64,000 nt of DNA from Cobetia amphilecti (GCF_020217465.1 NZ_CP084115.1:3286001-3350000); one strand, 5' to 3'; shown: positions 9,411 to 18,615, counted from the stretch's first letter. Translations and numbers: made by a program. Notes: generated from the sequence alone by a model not told the origin.

Positions 9411-9462
9411 ATGCACCGCCCTTATGTGGACTGCCCATGTGGACCGACCATGTGGACAAGGT
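9411..9462 (+). repeat. Four tandem 13-bp units (ATGTGGAC core)
   Basis: ATGTGGAC occurs at 9424, 9437 and 9450, exactly 13 bp apart. A degenerate copy (ATGCACCGCCCTT) occupies the preceding 13 bp from 9411. The array sits in the 441-bp gap between pldA and the DUF883 gene, which otherwise shows no gene. Confidence 0.85.
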
Positions 9463-9755
9463 GGCACGTCCATGATCCAGATCATGCCTCCCGCACGTGA
9501 CATGGCGATATCGTGCTCTGTGCGTGTCTTGCCCTTGTGTTTGTCGCATTCGACCCCCACGACTTGTGCATGACCACGCAAGACGCGTCATGACGACGTG
9601 CTGACGATGCTTGCAAGAGTCTCGTGCAAGTGGATTCAGGTCATGCCCTGCCGCCTGCGGCGCCCCAGGGAAGAGAGAGTTCGAGAGTCAAGCGCAGACA
9701 ACACCGCGCTCACCATTCGCGAAATCTGATTCGACATACGGGAAGGAGTTACACC

Positions 9756-10094
9756 ATGGCTATGCAAAAGATCGGCGATCACACCACTTCCGCGACCGGT
9801 GCCAACACCGACCAGCTGAAGGAAGATCTGCGCCATCTGTCCCAGACCGTCGAGGAACTGCTGCACGCCTCGGCTGAAGATTCCCGCGAGAGCATGAAGG
9901 AAGCCCGCGCCCGCGCCCAGACTCGCCTGGAAGCCACCCGCGCCCGCCTCAGCGCCCAGGGCGATCGCCTCGCCGCCGGTGCGCGCGAATCCGTGGACTG
10001 CGCTGATCGCTACGTGCACGACAACCCGTGGACCAGTGTCGGTATCGGCGCGGCCGCCGGTGTCGTCGTCGGCATGCTGCTTGGCCGTCGCTGA
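9756..10094 (+). CDS. DUF883 / ElaB-YqjD family membrane protein
   Basis: Small protein of 112 residues. The N-terminal two thirds is highly charged and helical, with Arg/Glu/Ala heptads typical of the ElaB/YgaM/YqjD family. The C-terminus is a single membrane segment (VGIGAAAGVVVGMLLG) ending in Arg-Arg. E. coli YqjD binds ribosomes at the inner membrane in stationary phase; the same role here is inference. AAGGAG at 9743-9748 fixes the ATG at 9756, although the frame is open further upstream. The stop overlaps the start of the next gene by one base. Confidence 0.88.
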   Translation: MAMQKIGDHTTSATGANTDQLKEDLRHLSQTVEELLHASAEDSRESMKEARARAQTRLEATRARLSAQGDRLAAGARESVDCADRYVHDNPWTSVGIGAAAGVVVGMLLGRR

Positions 10095-10516
10095 TGCAGG
10101 AACAAGGGCCGGTTGAACGCGTACTTGGCGCCATCCGACGTCTGACTGCGAGCCTGGTCGAGAGTGGCGAGACGCGCTTGCGTCTCGCCGTGCTGGAGCT
10201 CGAGGAAGAGCGCGAACGGCTGTTCGTGATGCTGCTGCTGTCGGGTATCGCCCTGATGCTGATCTGCTTCGGCATCGGCCTGGCGATCCTGCTGGTGGTC
10301 GTGACCTTCTGGGATACCCACCGCCTGCTGGCCATCGCCCTGAGCGGCGGTATCCTGCTGGCATTGGGGGGGTTGATCGCCTGGCGCGTCAAGGTGATCG
10401 CTTCCCAGCGCAGCCTGCTGCGTTCCACGCTCAGCAACCTGAGCCGTGACAGCGACAGCCTCAAGGATGTGCGTGCCGACGCACTGGAACGCCAGCGCCA
10501 ACGCGAAAACCTTTGA
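10094..10516 (+). CDS. yqjE: YqjE-type phage-holin-superfamily membrane protein
   Basis: Protein of 140 residues with two membrane segments near residues 45-66 and 74-95, preceded and followed by charged helices. The fold is that of the YqjE / putative holin-3 (DUF1469) family. The ATG is within TGATG, sharing a base with the preceding stop, so translation is probably coupled. The gene order DUF883-YqjE-YqjK matches enterobacterial yqjDEK. The biochemical role is unknown. Confidence 0.85.
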   Translation: MQEQGPVERVLGAIRRLTASLVESGETRLRLAVLELEEERERLFVMLLLSGIALMLICFGIGLAILLVVVTFWDTHRLLAIALSGGILLALGGLIAWRVKVIASQRSLLRSTLSNLSRDSDSLKDVRADALERQRQRENL

Positions 10517-10550
10517 TGCCCCGCCTGCCAGTGCCTGCCAAGGAGGCGAG

Positions 10551-10901
10551 ATGAATTCTTCCAGACAGTCCCTCGCGCGACGCGAGCCGGCGCTGCCCCC
10601 CGTGCAGGGGAACGGACGCCGGTCAGCACATCCGCGTGACGCTCGGCGTGCGGAACTCGAAGCACGCATCAGTCAGCAGCGCCTCGATGTCAGCCATGCG
10701 ATGCGCGAACTCAAGGAGGCCACCGCCCCCATCGACCGCGGCTGGGCCAAGGTCCAGCAATACCGCGGCCCGTTGGTGCTGGTGGGCGGCCTGATCGCGG
10801 CGCGGGGCGGGTTCCGGCCAAAGAAGGGCCTGAGCCTGCTCAAGCGCGGGCTGATGAGCTGGGTGATGATTCGCCGTCTGAGAATATTGTTCGACAAATG
10901 A
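10551..10901 (+). CDS. yqjK: YqjK-like protein
   Basis: Basic protein of 116 residues. A disordered N-terminus is followed by a charged helix (RRAELEARISQQRLDVS), a weakly hydrophobic segment (GPLVLVGGLIAARGG) and a cationic tail. This resembles YqjK in length and position. AAGGAGG at 10540-10546 sets the ATG at 10551. It is the last gene of the three-gene cluster and is followed directly by a strong terminator. Its function is not established. Confidence 0.75.
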   Translation: MNSSRQSLARREPALPPVQGNGRRSAHPRDARRAELEARISQQRLDVSHAMRELKEATAPIDRGWAKVQQYRGPLVLVGGLIAARGGFRPKKGLSLLKRGLMSWVMIRRLRILFDK

Positions 10902-10919
10902 TCACGGCATTACAGCGAA

Positions 10920-10957
10920 AGCCCCGCCACCTGGGATTCAGGTGGCGGGGCTTTTTT
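10920..10957. terminator. Bidirectional rho-independent terminator
   Basis: AGCCCCGCCACCT and AGGTGGCGGGGCT form a 13-bp stem with a GGGATTC-region loop, followed by TTTTTTT. It lies between yqjK and the convergent MFS gene. Confidence 0.93.
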
Positions 10958-10996
10958 TCGTCATTGCGACGTGTCGTTCTGTTAACCCTGCCGCGA

Positions 10997-12193
10997 TCAG
11001 GCGCTGCGGCTGTCACGCTTGAGCAGATACACGCCCAGATAGAGCACCGCGAAGATCAGCCCCAGCACGGCGGCGGCGCCGAAGACGTTGCTGCCGTCAC
11101 CGGACAGGAATTCCAGGAAGGACGTCAGGAACTGTCCCAGGAAGATCGCCATCGTCAGGTAGGAGAGATTGCGACCGCGCACCGAGGTGTGGCTGCGCTC
11201 CACCGTCATGTGGTTGAGCAAGGGGATCGAGAAGCCGAAGCCCATGCCGGACAACACGGCACCGACGCTCATCAGCGTCATGTTCTCGGCCTGCTGGAAG
11301 AGGAACAGGCTGCCGGCATAGAGCAGGAAGGCCAGCACCAGCGTCGGCATCTCACCCAGGGCACGCGACACCTTCGGCATCAGCATCGCCGCGACCACCG
11401 CGACCAGCGAAATGCCCGCCAGGAAGATACCGGTGGCCGCTTCATCCAGCCCCAGCAGATTCAAGCGCATCGGCAGCATGACGATGGCGGTGAAGAACAG
11501 CGTCAACGAGATGGCCGCGGCCAGGTAGACGCTGGTCAGCGAGGAGGACAAGGCCTCACCGCCGGCATTTCCGCTCTCCTCGGCAGGCGCTTCAGGCGAC
11601 TGTTTCGGCACCATCATCCACAGCATGGCCAGCAGTACCCAGGCCAGCAGATAGAGGGCGAAGGGCCACTGCCAGGCGATACCCGCCAGCACACCACTGA
11701 CGAACAGGAAGATCACCCCGCCAAGCTCGATGGACATGCCCTGCTGGGCGATCATCGCCAGACGCGCATGGCCGTGATACCACTCGGAGATCAGCGTGGT
11801 GCCGCCCGCCATCACCACGGCGGTCACGCCGCCGAGCAGAATGCGATCGGCGAACACGACGACGGTGCCTTCCAGCAGTGCGCCACCCGCGCCCAGCACG
11901 CCATACAGGAACAGCCCGCCCACCAGCGAGCGATAGGCACCGACACGATCGATCATGCGCCCGGCGATGGGCGCGAACAGCACGGCGCCCAGCGACGGCA
12001 GGGTAATCAGCCAGCTGGCATGGCTCTCCACCTCAAGCGCCGAGGCGATGCTCAGAAGCCCCGGTGCGACCACGGTTCCCACCATGATGGTCAGACAGGC
12101 GATGGCCAGCAGCGTGAAACGGCCGCCGGCAGAAAGCGGTTGTGAGGGTCCGCGCGTATCCTGCGCGGCCACTCCACTCGTTGATGTCGTCAT
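10997..12193 (-). CDS. MFS transporter (putative efflux)
   Basis: Major facilitator superfamily protein of 398 residues with about twelve hydrophobic segments and a central polar loop (PKQSPEAPAEESGNAGG) separating two six-helix halves. The loop between helices 2 and 3 carries AGRMIDRVGAYR, the family's GxxxDRxGRR-like signature. The ATG at 12193 is preceded by GTGGAG. The gene is divergent from a LysR regulator, the common pattern for inducible exporters. The substrate is unknown; drug or aromatic-compound export is a guess. Confidence 0.85.
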   Translation of the reverse strand: MTTSTSGVAAQDTRGPSQPLSAGGRFTLLAIACLTIMVGTVVAPGLLSIASALEVESHASWLITLPSLGAVLFAPIAGRMIDRVGAYRSLVGGLFLYGVLGAGGALLEGTVVVFADRILLGGVTAVVMAGGTTLISEWYHGHARLAMIAQQGMSIELGGVIFLFVSGVLAGIAWQWPFALYLLAWVLLAMLWMMVPKQSPEAPAEESGNAGGEALSSSLTSVYLAAAISLTLFFTAIVMLPMRLNLLGLDEAATGIFLAGISLVAVVAAMLMPKVSRALGEMPTLVLAFLLYAGSLFLFQQAENMTLMSVGAVLSGMGFGFSIPLLNHMTVERSHTSVRGRNLSYLTMAIFLGQFLTSFLEFLSGDGSNVFGAAAVLGLIFAVLYLGVYLLKRDSRSA

Positions 12194-12439
12194 ATTGGCT
12201 CCACTCGAATTCAGAACCCTCCTGTCAGCCGCTACGCGCCCCGCCTGCTCGCTTGCTTGTCTGCTTGCGAGGCAAAGCCAGCGGCAAGCAGCAAGAGACA
12301 GGAGACAAGGCGAGACGGCAGAGACTGACGAAGGGAGGTTTGGCAGGCCTTCAGACTAGCGAGTGCAGGCTTATAATAGAAATGACAATACTTGATATGA
12401 CTTATACTTACTGAACATCAATCAGCCACGAGGGCCGGC
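12194..12439. promoter_or_regulatory. Divergent control region of the MFS/LysR pair
   Basis: The 246-bp gap includes an AT-rich block at 12371-12415 that stands out from the GC-rich surroundings. It contains TTATAATAG and a partly symmetric TTGATATGACTTATA stretch, a plausible LysR-type site with overlapping promoters. The exact site is not resolved. Confidence 0.45.
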
Positions 12440-13348
12440 ATGGAACTCCGCACACTGAAAACCTTCGTCTCGGTGGCGACGCACAGAAGCTTCTCGGCCG
12501 CCGCCCGCGAGCTGCATACCGTGCAACCCGCCATCAGCCGCCAGATCGCCGATCTCGAAGCCGAGCTGGGCGTCAGCCTGCTATGGCGCAATACGCGGGA
12601 GGTGAAGGTGACGGGACCGGGGGAGGCATTGCTGGAAGAAGCGCAGCGCATGCTGGCGCTGGAGGCGCAGGCACGCAAGCGCGTGGCGATGGCTGCAAGC
12701 GGCCAGACCGGCACACTGCGCATCGGCTACATGAGCTCGGCCTGCGCAAGCTTCGTGCCCGGACTGATGCGCGACTTCGCCAGCGACCATCCCGAGGTCA
12801 GCCTGTCATTGCATGAGATGAGCGCCCAGCAGCAGCTGGATGCCTTCGCGCGTGACGAGATCGACATCGGGCTGTCGCGCCCGCTTCCCAGCGAGCAGCG
12901 TGACAGCCTGACCGCCCTGGCGGTCTACGAGGATAGGCTGATGGCGGTGGTGCCCGAGGGGCATCGTCTGGCGCACCGCAAGCGACTGGCCCTCAGCGAG
13001 CTTGCGCAGGAAGATTTCGTGCTGTTTCAGCGCGGGCAGGCGACGGGGCTGTTCGATCAGATCATCAGTGCCTGCGGCGATGCCGGCTTCTCGCCGCGCA
13101 TCCAGCGCCAACCGGCCTTGATGCAGACACTGCTCAGTGAGGTGGCGGCGGGACTGGGAGTCGCCATCGCGCCCGGCTGCATTCGCCGCCTGCAACGTGA
13201 TGGCTGCCAGTTCATTCCCCTGCGCCCGGCACTCGGCGCGGTACCGCTGGAGCTGCACTACCCGACCACACCGGTCCGCCCGGTAATCGAGGCCTTTGTC
13301 GCGCTGGTCGAGCAGCGCCTGCCCGCCATCCGCCAGCAGATGGCGTGA
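12440..13348 (+). CDS. LysR-family transcriptional regulator
   Basis: Regulator of 302 residues. The N-terminal winged helix-turn-helix (ELRTLKTFVSVATHRSFSAA through LLWRN, residues 2-55) is followed by a linker helix and a two-lobed substrate-binding domain from about residue 90. It is divergent from the MFS transporter, which it most likely controls. The gene ends 28 bp before the convergent flavoprotein gene. The inducer is unknown. Confidence 0.9.
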   Translation: MELRTLKTFVSVATHRSFSAAARELHTVQPAISRQIADLEAELGVSLLWRNTREVKVTGPGEALLEEAQRMLALEAQARKRVAMAASGQTGTLRIGYMSSACASFVPGLMRDFASDHPEVSLSLHEMSAQQQLDAFARDEIDIGLSRPLPSEQRDSLTALAVYEDRLMAVVPEGHRLAHRKRLALSELAQEDFVLFQRGQATGLFDQIISACGDAGFSPRIQRQPALMQTLLSEVAAGLGVAIAPGCIRRLQRDGCQFIPLRPALGAVPLELHYPTTPVRPVIEAFVALVEQRLPAIRQQMA

Positions 13349-13376
13349 GACGCAGCCAGAGGCGAGAAGGTGCCGG

Positions 13377-14573
13377 TCAGCAGTTCAAGCCGCAGGCCAC
13401 CGCCGAGGACCACGCCCACTGGAAGTTGTAGCCGCCAAGTTCCCCGGTGACATCCAGCACCTCGCCGATGAAGGCCAGCTGCGGCAGATCGCGCACGCTG
13501 AAGTCCTTCTGCGAGATGGCGTCAGTGACCACGCCACCCATGGTCACCTCGGCGGTGCGCCAGCCTTCGGTGCCCGCCGGCTTGAGCTGCCAGTGATTGA
13601 GTGCCTTGGCCAGCTGCTCGAGACGCGCGTTGGAAAGCTCGGCGAGGCTGCGCTCGCTGATGCGACCGGCGTCGGCGTCCTGCCACTCGACCAGCGACTG
13701 GGCGAGGCGCTTGGGCAGGCGCTCGCCAAGCCAGGGGCCGATCTGGCGCTTGGGATGCTGCTCGCGCAGGGCCAGCAGCTCGGCGTAGGCATCCACGCCC
13801 GGCAGCAAGTCGATGCTCAACGGCTGCCCGGGCGTCCACCAGCTGGAGGCCTGCAGCATCGCCGGACCGGAAAGCCCGCGATGGGTGATCAGCATCGGTT
13901 CGCGATAATGGCCCTTGCCGGCGGTGACGCTGACGTCACAGGCAAGCCCTGACAGCGGCGACAGACGCTCCTTCCACTGCGAGGTCAGCGTGAATGGCAC
14001 CAGCGCGGCGTAGGTATCGGTGACCTCGAGCCCGAACTGGCGCGCGATGTCGTAGCCGAAGCCGGTCGCGCCCAGCGTCGGAATCGACATGCCGCCGGTG
14101 GCCACCACCACGCGCCCTGCCGTGTGCGTACCATTGCTGGTCTCGACCCGCATGCCCTCGCCCGCGCGCTCCAGCGAGGTGATGCGCGTACTCAGGCGAA
14201 TCTCCGCCCCGGCCCATTCACACTCCGTCATCAGGATCGCCAGCAGGTCCTTGGCGGAATCGGCGCAGAACAGCTGTCCCGGCTTCTTCTCGACGTGCTC
14301 CAGCCCATGACGCTCCACCAGTTCTAGGAAATGGTGCGGCGTATAGCGCTTGAGCGCCGAGATGCAGAAGTGCGGATTGCGCGAGAAGAAGTTGGCTGGG
14401 CCGGCATCCAGATTGGTGAAGTTGCAGCGCCCACCGCCGGACATCAGGATCTTCTTGCCGGCCTTGTTGGCGTGGTCCAGCACCAGCACGCGCTTGCCCT
14501 GATAGCCTGCCGTGGCGGCACACATCAGGCCTGCCGCGCCTGCGCCGATGATGATGACGTCATATGTGGCCAT
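13377..14573 (-). CDS. BaiN/YhiN-type FAD-dependent oxidoreductase
   Basis: Flavoprotein of 398 residues from the HI0933/BaiN family. The dinucleotide-binding motif IIIGAGAAGLMCA is at residues 6-18, the family signature SGGGRCNFTN near residue 47, and the C-terminal FAD-contact region is near LGGYNFQWAWSSA. The frame extends upstream to 14684. The ATG at 14573 has GGAG eight bases upstream and places the FAD motif at the usual distance, so I chose it. The physiological substrate is unclear for most family members. Confidence 0.87.
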   Translation of the reverse strand: MATYDVIIIGAGAAGLMCAATAGYQGKRVLVLDHANKAGKKILMSGGGRCNFTNLDAGPANFFSRNPHFCISALKRYTPHHFLELVERHGLEHVEKKPGQLFCADSAKDLLAILMTECEWAGAEIRLSTRITSLERAGEGMRVETSNGTHTAGRVVVATGGMSIPTLGATGFGYDIARQFGLEVTDTYAALVPFTLTSQWKERLSPLSGLACDVSVTAGKGHYREPMLITHRGLSGPAMLQASSWWTPGQPLSIDLLPGVDAYAELLALREQHPKRQIGPWLGERLPKRLAQSLVEWQDADAGRISERSLAELSNARLEQLAKALNHWQLKPAGTEGWRTAEVTMGGVVTDAISQKDFSVRDLPQLAFIGEVLDVTGELGGYNFQWAWSSAVACGLNC

Positions 14574-14680
14574 GCGGGACACTCCGTGAAGCGAAGAAAG
14601 GAAAGGAAATCGGCTGTGCAGACACACGCGGGCCGGCATTCTACCAGAAGCCTGCCGCAGCCAGCGGCCGGAGATGGGAA

Positions 14681-14721
14681 ACAAGACACCCCCATCGTCA
14701 GAGACGATGAGGGTGTCTTGT
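14681..14721 (-). terminator. Terminator hairpin after ybiT
   Basis: A 19-bp stem (14681-14699 with 14703-14721, one mismatch) has a 3-base loop. Reading the minus strand it is followed by TTTCCC. It lies 34 bp beyond the ybiT stop. Confidence 0.75.
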
Positions 14722-14754
14722 CAGACCGGACAGACTAGCCAGTCATGGCGAGTC

Positions 14755-16344
14755 TCAGACGATGACGCCCTGGCTGCGCAGGTAGTCGTCGTAGGTGCCG
14801 GAGAAGTCGACCACGCCATCGGCCTTCAGCTCGATGATGCGGGTGGCCAGCGAGCCGACGAATTCGCGGTCGTGGCTGACGAAGATCAGGGTGCCTGGGT
14901 AGTTTTCCAGCGCGAGGTTGAGTGCCTCGATGGATTCCATGTCCAGGTGGTTGGTCGGCTCATCCATCACCAGCACGTTGGGCTGCTTGAGGATCAGCTT
15001 GCCGAACAGCATGCGGCCCTGCTCGCCACCGGAGATGACCTTGACCGACTTCTGGATGTCGTCATTGGAGAACAGCATGCGACCCAGGGTGCCACGCACG
15101 ACCTGCTCGCCGCCGCCGGTCCACTGCGCCATCCAGTCATAGAGGCTCATGTCGTTGGCGAAGTCATGGGCGTGGTCCTGCGCGTAGTAGCCGACGTCCG
15201 CGGCGTCGGTCCACTTCACTTCACCGGCGTCCGGGTGCATCTCGCCGACCAGGGTGCGCAGCAGCGTGGTCTTGCCGATGCCGTTCGGGCCGATGATGGC
15301 GACACGCTCTCCGGCGGCGACCGTGAAGCTGAAGTTCTCGAACAGGGTGTTGCCGTCGAAGCCCTTGGAGAGCTTGTCGATCATCACCGCGTTGTTGTGG
15401 ACCTTCTTGGTCTGCTCGAAGCGGATGAACGGGCTGACGCGTGAGGACGGCTTGATCTCGTTGAGCTGGATCTTGTCGATCTGCTTGGCACGCGAGGTCG
15501 CCTGCTTGGCCTTGGAGGCGTTGGCGGAGAAGCGGCTGACGAAGGACTGCAGCTCGGCGATCTGCGCCTTCTTCTTGGCGTTGTCGGCCTGCAGCTGTTC
15601 GCGCGCCTGGGTGGCAGCGGTCATGTACTCGTCGTAGTTGCCCGGGAACAGACGCAGCTCACCGTAGTCCAGGTCCGCCATGTGGGTGCAGACACTGTTC
15701 AGGAAGTGACGGTCGTGCGAGATGATGATCATGGTGCTGGCACGTGCAGTCAGCACGCCTTCCAACCAGCGGATGGTGTTGATGTCCAGGTGGTTGGTCG
15801 GCTCATCGAGCAGCAGGACGTCAGGATCGGAGAACAGCGCCTGTGCCAGCAGCACGCGCAGCTTCCAGCCCGGCGCGACTTCGCTCATCGGCCCCAGGTG
15901 CTGCTCGATGGGGATATCGAGGCCCATCAGCAGCTCACCGGCACGCGCTTCGGCGGTGTAGCCATCCAGCTCGGCGAATTCGACCTCGAGGTCGGCAACC
16001 TTCATGCCGTCTTCCTCACTCATCTCCGGCAGCGAGTAGATGCGGTCACGCTCGGCCTTGACCACGGCCAGACGCTCGTGGCCCATGATGACGGTGTCGA
16101 GCACCGTGTATTCCTCATAGGCGAACTGGTCCTGACGCAGCTTGCCCAGACGGATGTTGGGCTCGAGCATGACGTGACCACCGGACGGCTCCAGATCGCC
16201 ACCGAGAATCTTCATCATGGTCGACTTGCCGCAGCCGTTGGCGCCGATCAGGCCGTAGCGATTGCCACGCCCGAACTTGGCGGAGACGTCTTCAAACAGC
16301 GGCTTGGCACCGAACTGCATGGTGAGATTGGCGGTAGAGATCAC
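14755..16344 (-). CDS. ybiT: ABC-F ATPase YbiT
   Basis: Ribosome-associated ABC-F protein of 529 residues without membrane segments. Domain 1 has Walker [10 protein letters not shown] (near residue 34), a degenerate signature [10 protein letters not shown] and Walker [12 protein letters not shown]. Domain 2 has [16 protein letters not shown] and MDEPTNHLD. The inter-domain linker ([18 protein letters not shown]) closely follows E. coli YbiT, as does the length. Family members act on the ribosome E site; YbiT's specific role is less clear. Translation starts at GTG 16344 after a weak Shine-Dalgarno. Confidence 0.94.
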   Translation of the reverse strand: MISTANLTMQFGAKPLFEDVSAKFGRGNRYGLIGANGCGKSTMMKILGGDLEPSGGHVMLEPNIRLGKLRQDQFAYEEYTVLDTVIMGHERLAVVKAERDRIYSLPEMSEEDGMKVADLEVEFAELDGYTAEARAGELLMGLDIPIEQHLGPMSEVAPGWKLRVLLAQALFSDPDVLLLDEPTNHLDINTIRWLEGVLTARASTMIIISHDRHFLNSVCTHMADLDYGELRLFPGNYDEYMTAATQAREQLQADNAKKKAQIAELQSFVSRFSANASKAKQATSRAKQIDKIQLNEIKPSSRVSPFIRFEQTKKVHNNAVMIDKLSKGFDGNTLFENFSFTVAAGERVAIIGPNGIGKTTLLRTLVGEMHPDAGEVKWTDAADVGYYAQDHAHDFANDMSLYDWMAQWTGGGEQVVRGTLGRMLFSNDDIQKSVKVISGGEQGRMLFGKLILKQPNVLVMDEPTNHLDMESIEALNLALENYPGTLIFVSHDREFVGSLATRIIELKADGVVDFSGTYDDYLRSQGVIV

Positions 16345-16438
16345 GAGGGAATATCCGTTTGAAATGAAAAAGGTGGGCGGTGACGAAGTGTCACGCTGGC
16401 GCCGGGAAATACGGGGAGCCGCAAAGGCCTGGCAGGCA

Positions 16439-16720
16439 TCAGCCGCGGAAGAAGACTTCCAGCAGGTGATAGCCGAACTTGCTCTTCAGCGGCCCCTGCA
16501 GGGTATTGAGCGGCCCCTTGAAGATGGCGCGATCAATGCCGCCGACCATCTGGCCGGGGCGCACTTCGCCCAGGTCACCGCCCTGCTTGCCGGAGGGACA
16601 GGTGGAGTGCTTCTTGGCCAGTTTCTCGAACGGCTGGCCGCGCTCCAGTGACTGCTTGAGACGCTGCGCCTCGGCCTCGGTCTTCACCAGAATGTGGCGT
16701 GCCATGGCAATACGAGCCAT
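16439..16720 (-). CDS. ppiC: Parvulin peptidyl-prolyl isomerase, PpiC-like
   Basis: Single-domain cytoplasmic parvulin of 93 residues, the size of E. coli PpiC. Family motifs are [12 protein letters not shown] at the N-terminus, [26 protein letters not shown] and the ending [10 protein letters not shown]. The catalytic-pocket His (RHILV) and the C-terminal His (GYHLL) are present. The ATG at 16720 follows AGAGGA. A second in-frame ATG five codons on is possible. Confidence 0.92.
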   Translation of the reverse strand: MARIAMARHILVKTEAEAQRLKQSLERGQPFEKLAKKHSTCPSGKQGGDLGEVRPGQMVGGIDRAIFKGPLNTLQGPLKSKFGYHLLEVFFRG

Positions 16721-16959
16721 CTCATGTCCTCTTGCAGGCGGAATCGGTCTTGCCTCACACCATCTCGTGCCCCGGGCATCCCGGAGGCGGGCCCGACGTC
16801 ATCCGAGCACGTCCCTGACGACATGACAGCCGTCATGACGCGAGATCAGGCGTTCGGGGAAGGTTCGACAGGCGATGGGGTGAGTCTGAAGGCGGGCATG
16901 ATAACAGCTCAGGATGACAGACGCTGCAGTGCAAGCTCGATAGCTCGCTCAGAAACGCG

Positions 16960-16989
16960 AAAAGCCCGCATCGTGAGATGCGGGCTTTT
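16960..16989 (-). terminator. Terminator of the tRNA-Ser gene
   Basis: AAAAGCCCGCAT and ATGCGGGCTTTT form a 12-bp stem around CGTGAG, seven bases beyond the tRNA 3' end. The A/T tracts allow function on either strand. Confidence 0.88.
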
Positions 16990-16996
16990 CTGAATC

Positions 16997-17084
16997 TGGT
17001 GGAGGAGGAGGGATTCGAACCCTCGAAGCCTTTCGACTTACACACTTTCCAGGCGTGCTCCTTCGACCACTCGGACACCCCTCC
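16997..17084 (-). tRNA. tRNA-Ser (GGA)
   Basis: The 88-nt gene includes an encoded CCA. Acceptor GGAGGGG pairs with CTCCTCC. The anticodon loop is CTGGAAA with anticodon GGA, the long class II variable arm is AAGTC-GAAA-GGCTT, and the T arm is GAGGG-TTCGAAT-CCCTC. The discriminator base reads A, whereas the E. coli serine tRNAs known to me have G. Confidence 0.96.
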
Positions 17085-17142
17085 AGATCAGTGCTCTCAT
17101 TGGTCACCCGACTGCGTCGTGTTTCCCTTGAGAACGCGGCGT

Positions 17143-17171
17143 ATATTATCGATAACCTTCGAGTGGCGCAA
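17143..17171 (-). promoter_or_regulatory. Sigma-70 promoter of tRNA-Ser
   Basis: On the minus strand, TTGCGC (17166-17171) and TAATAT (17143-17148) are separated by 17 bp. A GC-rich discriminator ACGCCGCG follows, typical of stringently controlled stable-RNA promoters. Confidence 0.8.
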
Positions 17172-17260
17172 GCCTTTTTTCCAAAAACTTTCAGATAGAT
17201 AGCGTCAGCGCTCTCGCCCTACGCTCCACCATGCGCACTGGGCCGAGACCGCACTCATCG

Positions 17261-17848
17261 TCACGGCCCCAGCACCACGTAATCGCCGCGGGCCTCGAAA
17301 CACAGTCGCGGAGCGGACTGCCCTTCGACCTGACACCACAGCTGCTGGGTCAGCGACAGTCGCGCTCGCCGCCCTGCTGCTAGGCGCTCGCCCACCTCGT
17401 CCAGCGCTGCCATGTCATCCGGCGCGCAGATGATGTGATAGTCGCCACTGACCGGGGCCAGAAACCGCTGACTGGCCTGCGACACCACGATATCGCGCTG
17501 GATACCGCGTGCACGCAGCCAGAGCGTCAGCCAGCTCCAGCCACACAGGGTCGCCTCGAGACTCATGGCGCCACCAAAGGCAGTGCCCTTGTCATTGAGA
17601 TTGGGCGGCAGATGCAGATGCCAGCTCAGCTGACCCGTCGCACGCTCGGGCTCTGACCACTGCATCTCGACAAGCCCCAGATGAACAGCCAGCGGGATCG
17701 CCTGCGTCAGCCAGCCACGAAACCGTGACAGGTCGTCGCTGACCGGCGCCGCGAGACTGCCCGGCTGCCCCTGCGCATCACGCGGCAGGGGCAACGGTGG
17801 CCAGGCCTCACCACTCAAGCGCGACGGCTCATTTCGCGTCTCACTCAC
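17261..17848 (-). CDS. YiiD C-terminal-type thioesterase (hotdog fold)
   Basis: Protein of 195 residues. After a Pro-rich N-terminus, the region from about residue 45 resembles the putative thioesterase domain at the C-terminus of YiiD. Its hallmark is LNDKGTAFGGAMSLEATLCG, where the hotdog central helix begins. Here the domain stands alone without the acetyltransferase part found in E. coli YiiD. Translation starts at GTG 17848 with only a weak upstream purine run. The substrate is unknown. Confidence 0.78.
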   Translation of the reverse strand: MSETRNEPSRLSGEAWPPLPLPRDAQGQPGSLAAPVSDDLSRFRGWLTQAIPLAVHLGLVEMQWSEPERATGQLSWHLHLPPNLNDKGTAFGGAMSLEATLCGWSWLTLWLRARGIQRDIVVSQASQRFLAPVSGDYHIICAPDDMAALDEVGERLAAGRRARLSLTQQLWCQVEGQSAPRLCFEARGDYVVLGP

Positions 17849-17859
17849 TCAGCGTCTCT

Positions 17860-17905
17860 CTCATCAAGGGCCTCGCTCAGCGCTGCTCATCAAGGGCCTC
17901 GCTCA
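17860..17905 (-). repeat. Two 20-bp direct repeats, period 26
   Basis: CTCATCAAGGGCCTCGCTCA occurs identically at 17860-17879 and 17886-17905. The short gap lies between the thioesterase start and the nitroreductase stop. It appears to be a local duplication. Confidence 0.85.
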
Positions 17906-17914
17906 TTCAGCGTT

Positions 17915-18475
17915 TCACTGCCAGCGTTCGACGAAGTCGGCACTGTTGCGGTTCGGCAATGGCTTGAGGCGTCCGCCCGGGGTGCCGAGATAGAGGAAGC
18001 CGACCAGCTCATCCTGCTCGCCCATGCCCAGCCCTGCGTGCACGATAGGGTCAAAGGCGTAGCCACCGGTGCGCCACATACCACCGAGCCCCTGGGCCTG
18101 AGCGGCATACAGCATGGCGTGAGCGGCACAGCCGGCACTGACCACCTGCTCGACACGCGGCACCTTGGGGTGGTCCGGCGTGACCCTGGCGATCACCGCG
18201 ATCACCATCGGCGCACGCAGCGGCTTCTTGCTGGCAGCGGCCTGGGCGGCCTCGTCACCGGCCGGCGACTTGTTGCGCTCCGCCTCGGCGAACAGCTCGC
18301 CAAGGCGCTCAAGCCCGCCACCCGTGAATTCGATGAAGCGCCAGGGCGTCAGCTCGGCGTGGTCCGGCGCGCGCAGGGCGGCCTGGTAGATGGCCTCCAT
18401 CTGCTCAGCGCTCGGGGCCGGCGCCATCAACTTGCCCATGGAATTGCGTTCATGCAGTAACGTCAGCGCGTCCAT
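17915..18475 (-). CDS. ydjA: Nitroreductase-family protein, YdjA-like
   Basis: FMN-dependent oxidoreductase of 186 residues. RNSMGKL near the N-terminus, AALRAPDHAELTPWRF (residues 32-47) and GLGGMWRTGGYA match the minimal YdjA-type nitroreductase that binds FMN at the dimer interface. The ATG at 18475 is chosen over 18490 because AGGAG precedes it by five bases. The natural substrate is unknown. Confidence 0.88.
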   Translation of the reverse strand: MDALTLLHERNSMGKLMAPAPSAEQMEAIYQAALRAPDHAELTPWRFIEFTGGGLERLGELFAEAERNKSPAGDEAAQAAASKKPLRAPMVIAVIARVTPDHPKVPRVEQVVSAGCAAHAMLYAAQAQGLGGMWRTGGYAFDPIVHAGLGMGEQDELVGFLYLGTPGGRLKPLPNRNSADFVERWQ

Positions 18476-18562
18476 CGTCTCTCCTGTCACAGACTTAAGA
18501 TAAGAATGATTCTCACACTAGCATGTCGCCGGTACGCCGTCTCATCACTCGCTGCTATCTAT

Positions 18563-18615
18563 CTGATTGGCAAGACGCTACCTGATTGCCAAGGCGCTAT
18601 CTGGTTGGCGAGGTG
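18563..18615 (-). repeat. Three tandem 19-bp units downstream of queF
   Basis: Imperfect units begin CTGATTGGCAAGACGCTA (18563), CTGATTGCCAAGGCGCTA (18582) and CTGGTTGGCGAGGTG (18601), in the short gap after queF. No gene or hairpin is obvious. Confidence 0.8.

Noticed and set aside
10898-12145. 415-codon plus-strand frame opposite the MFS gene
   Set aside because: Starts within a terminator and mirrors the MFS coding frame; no family resemblance.
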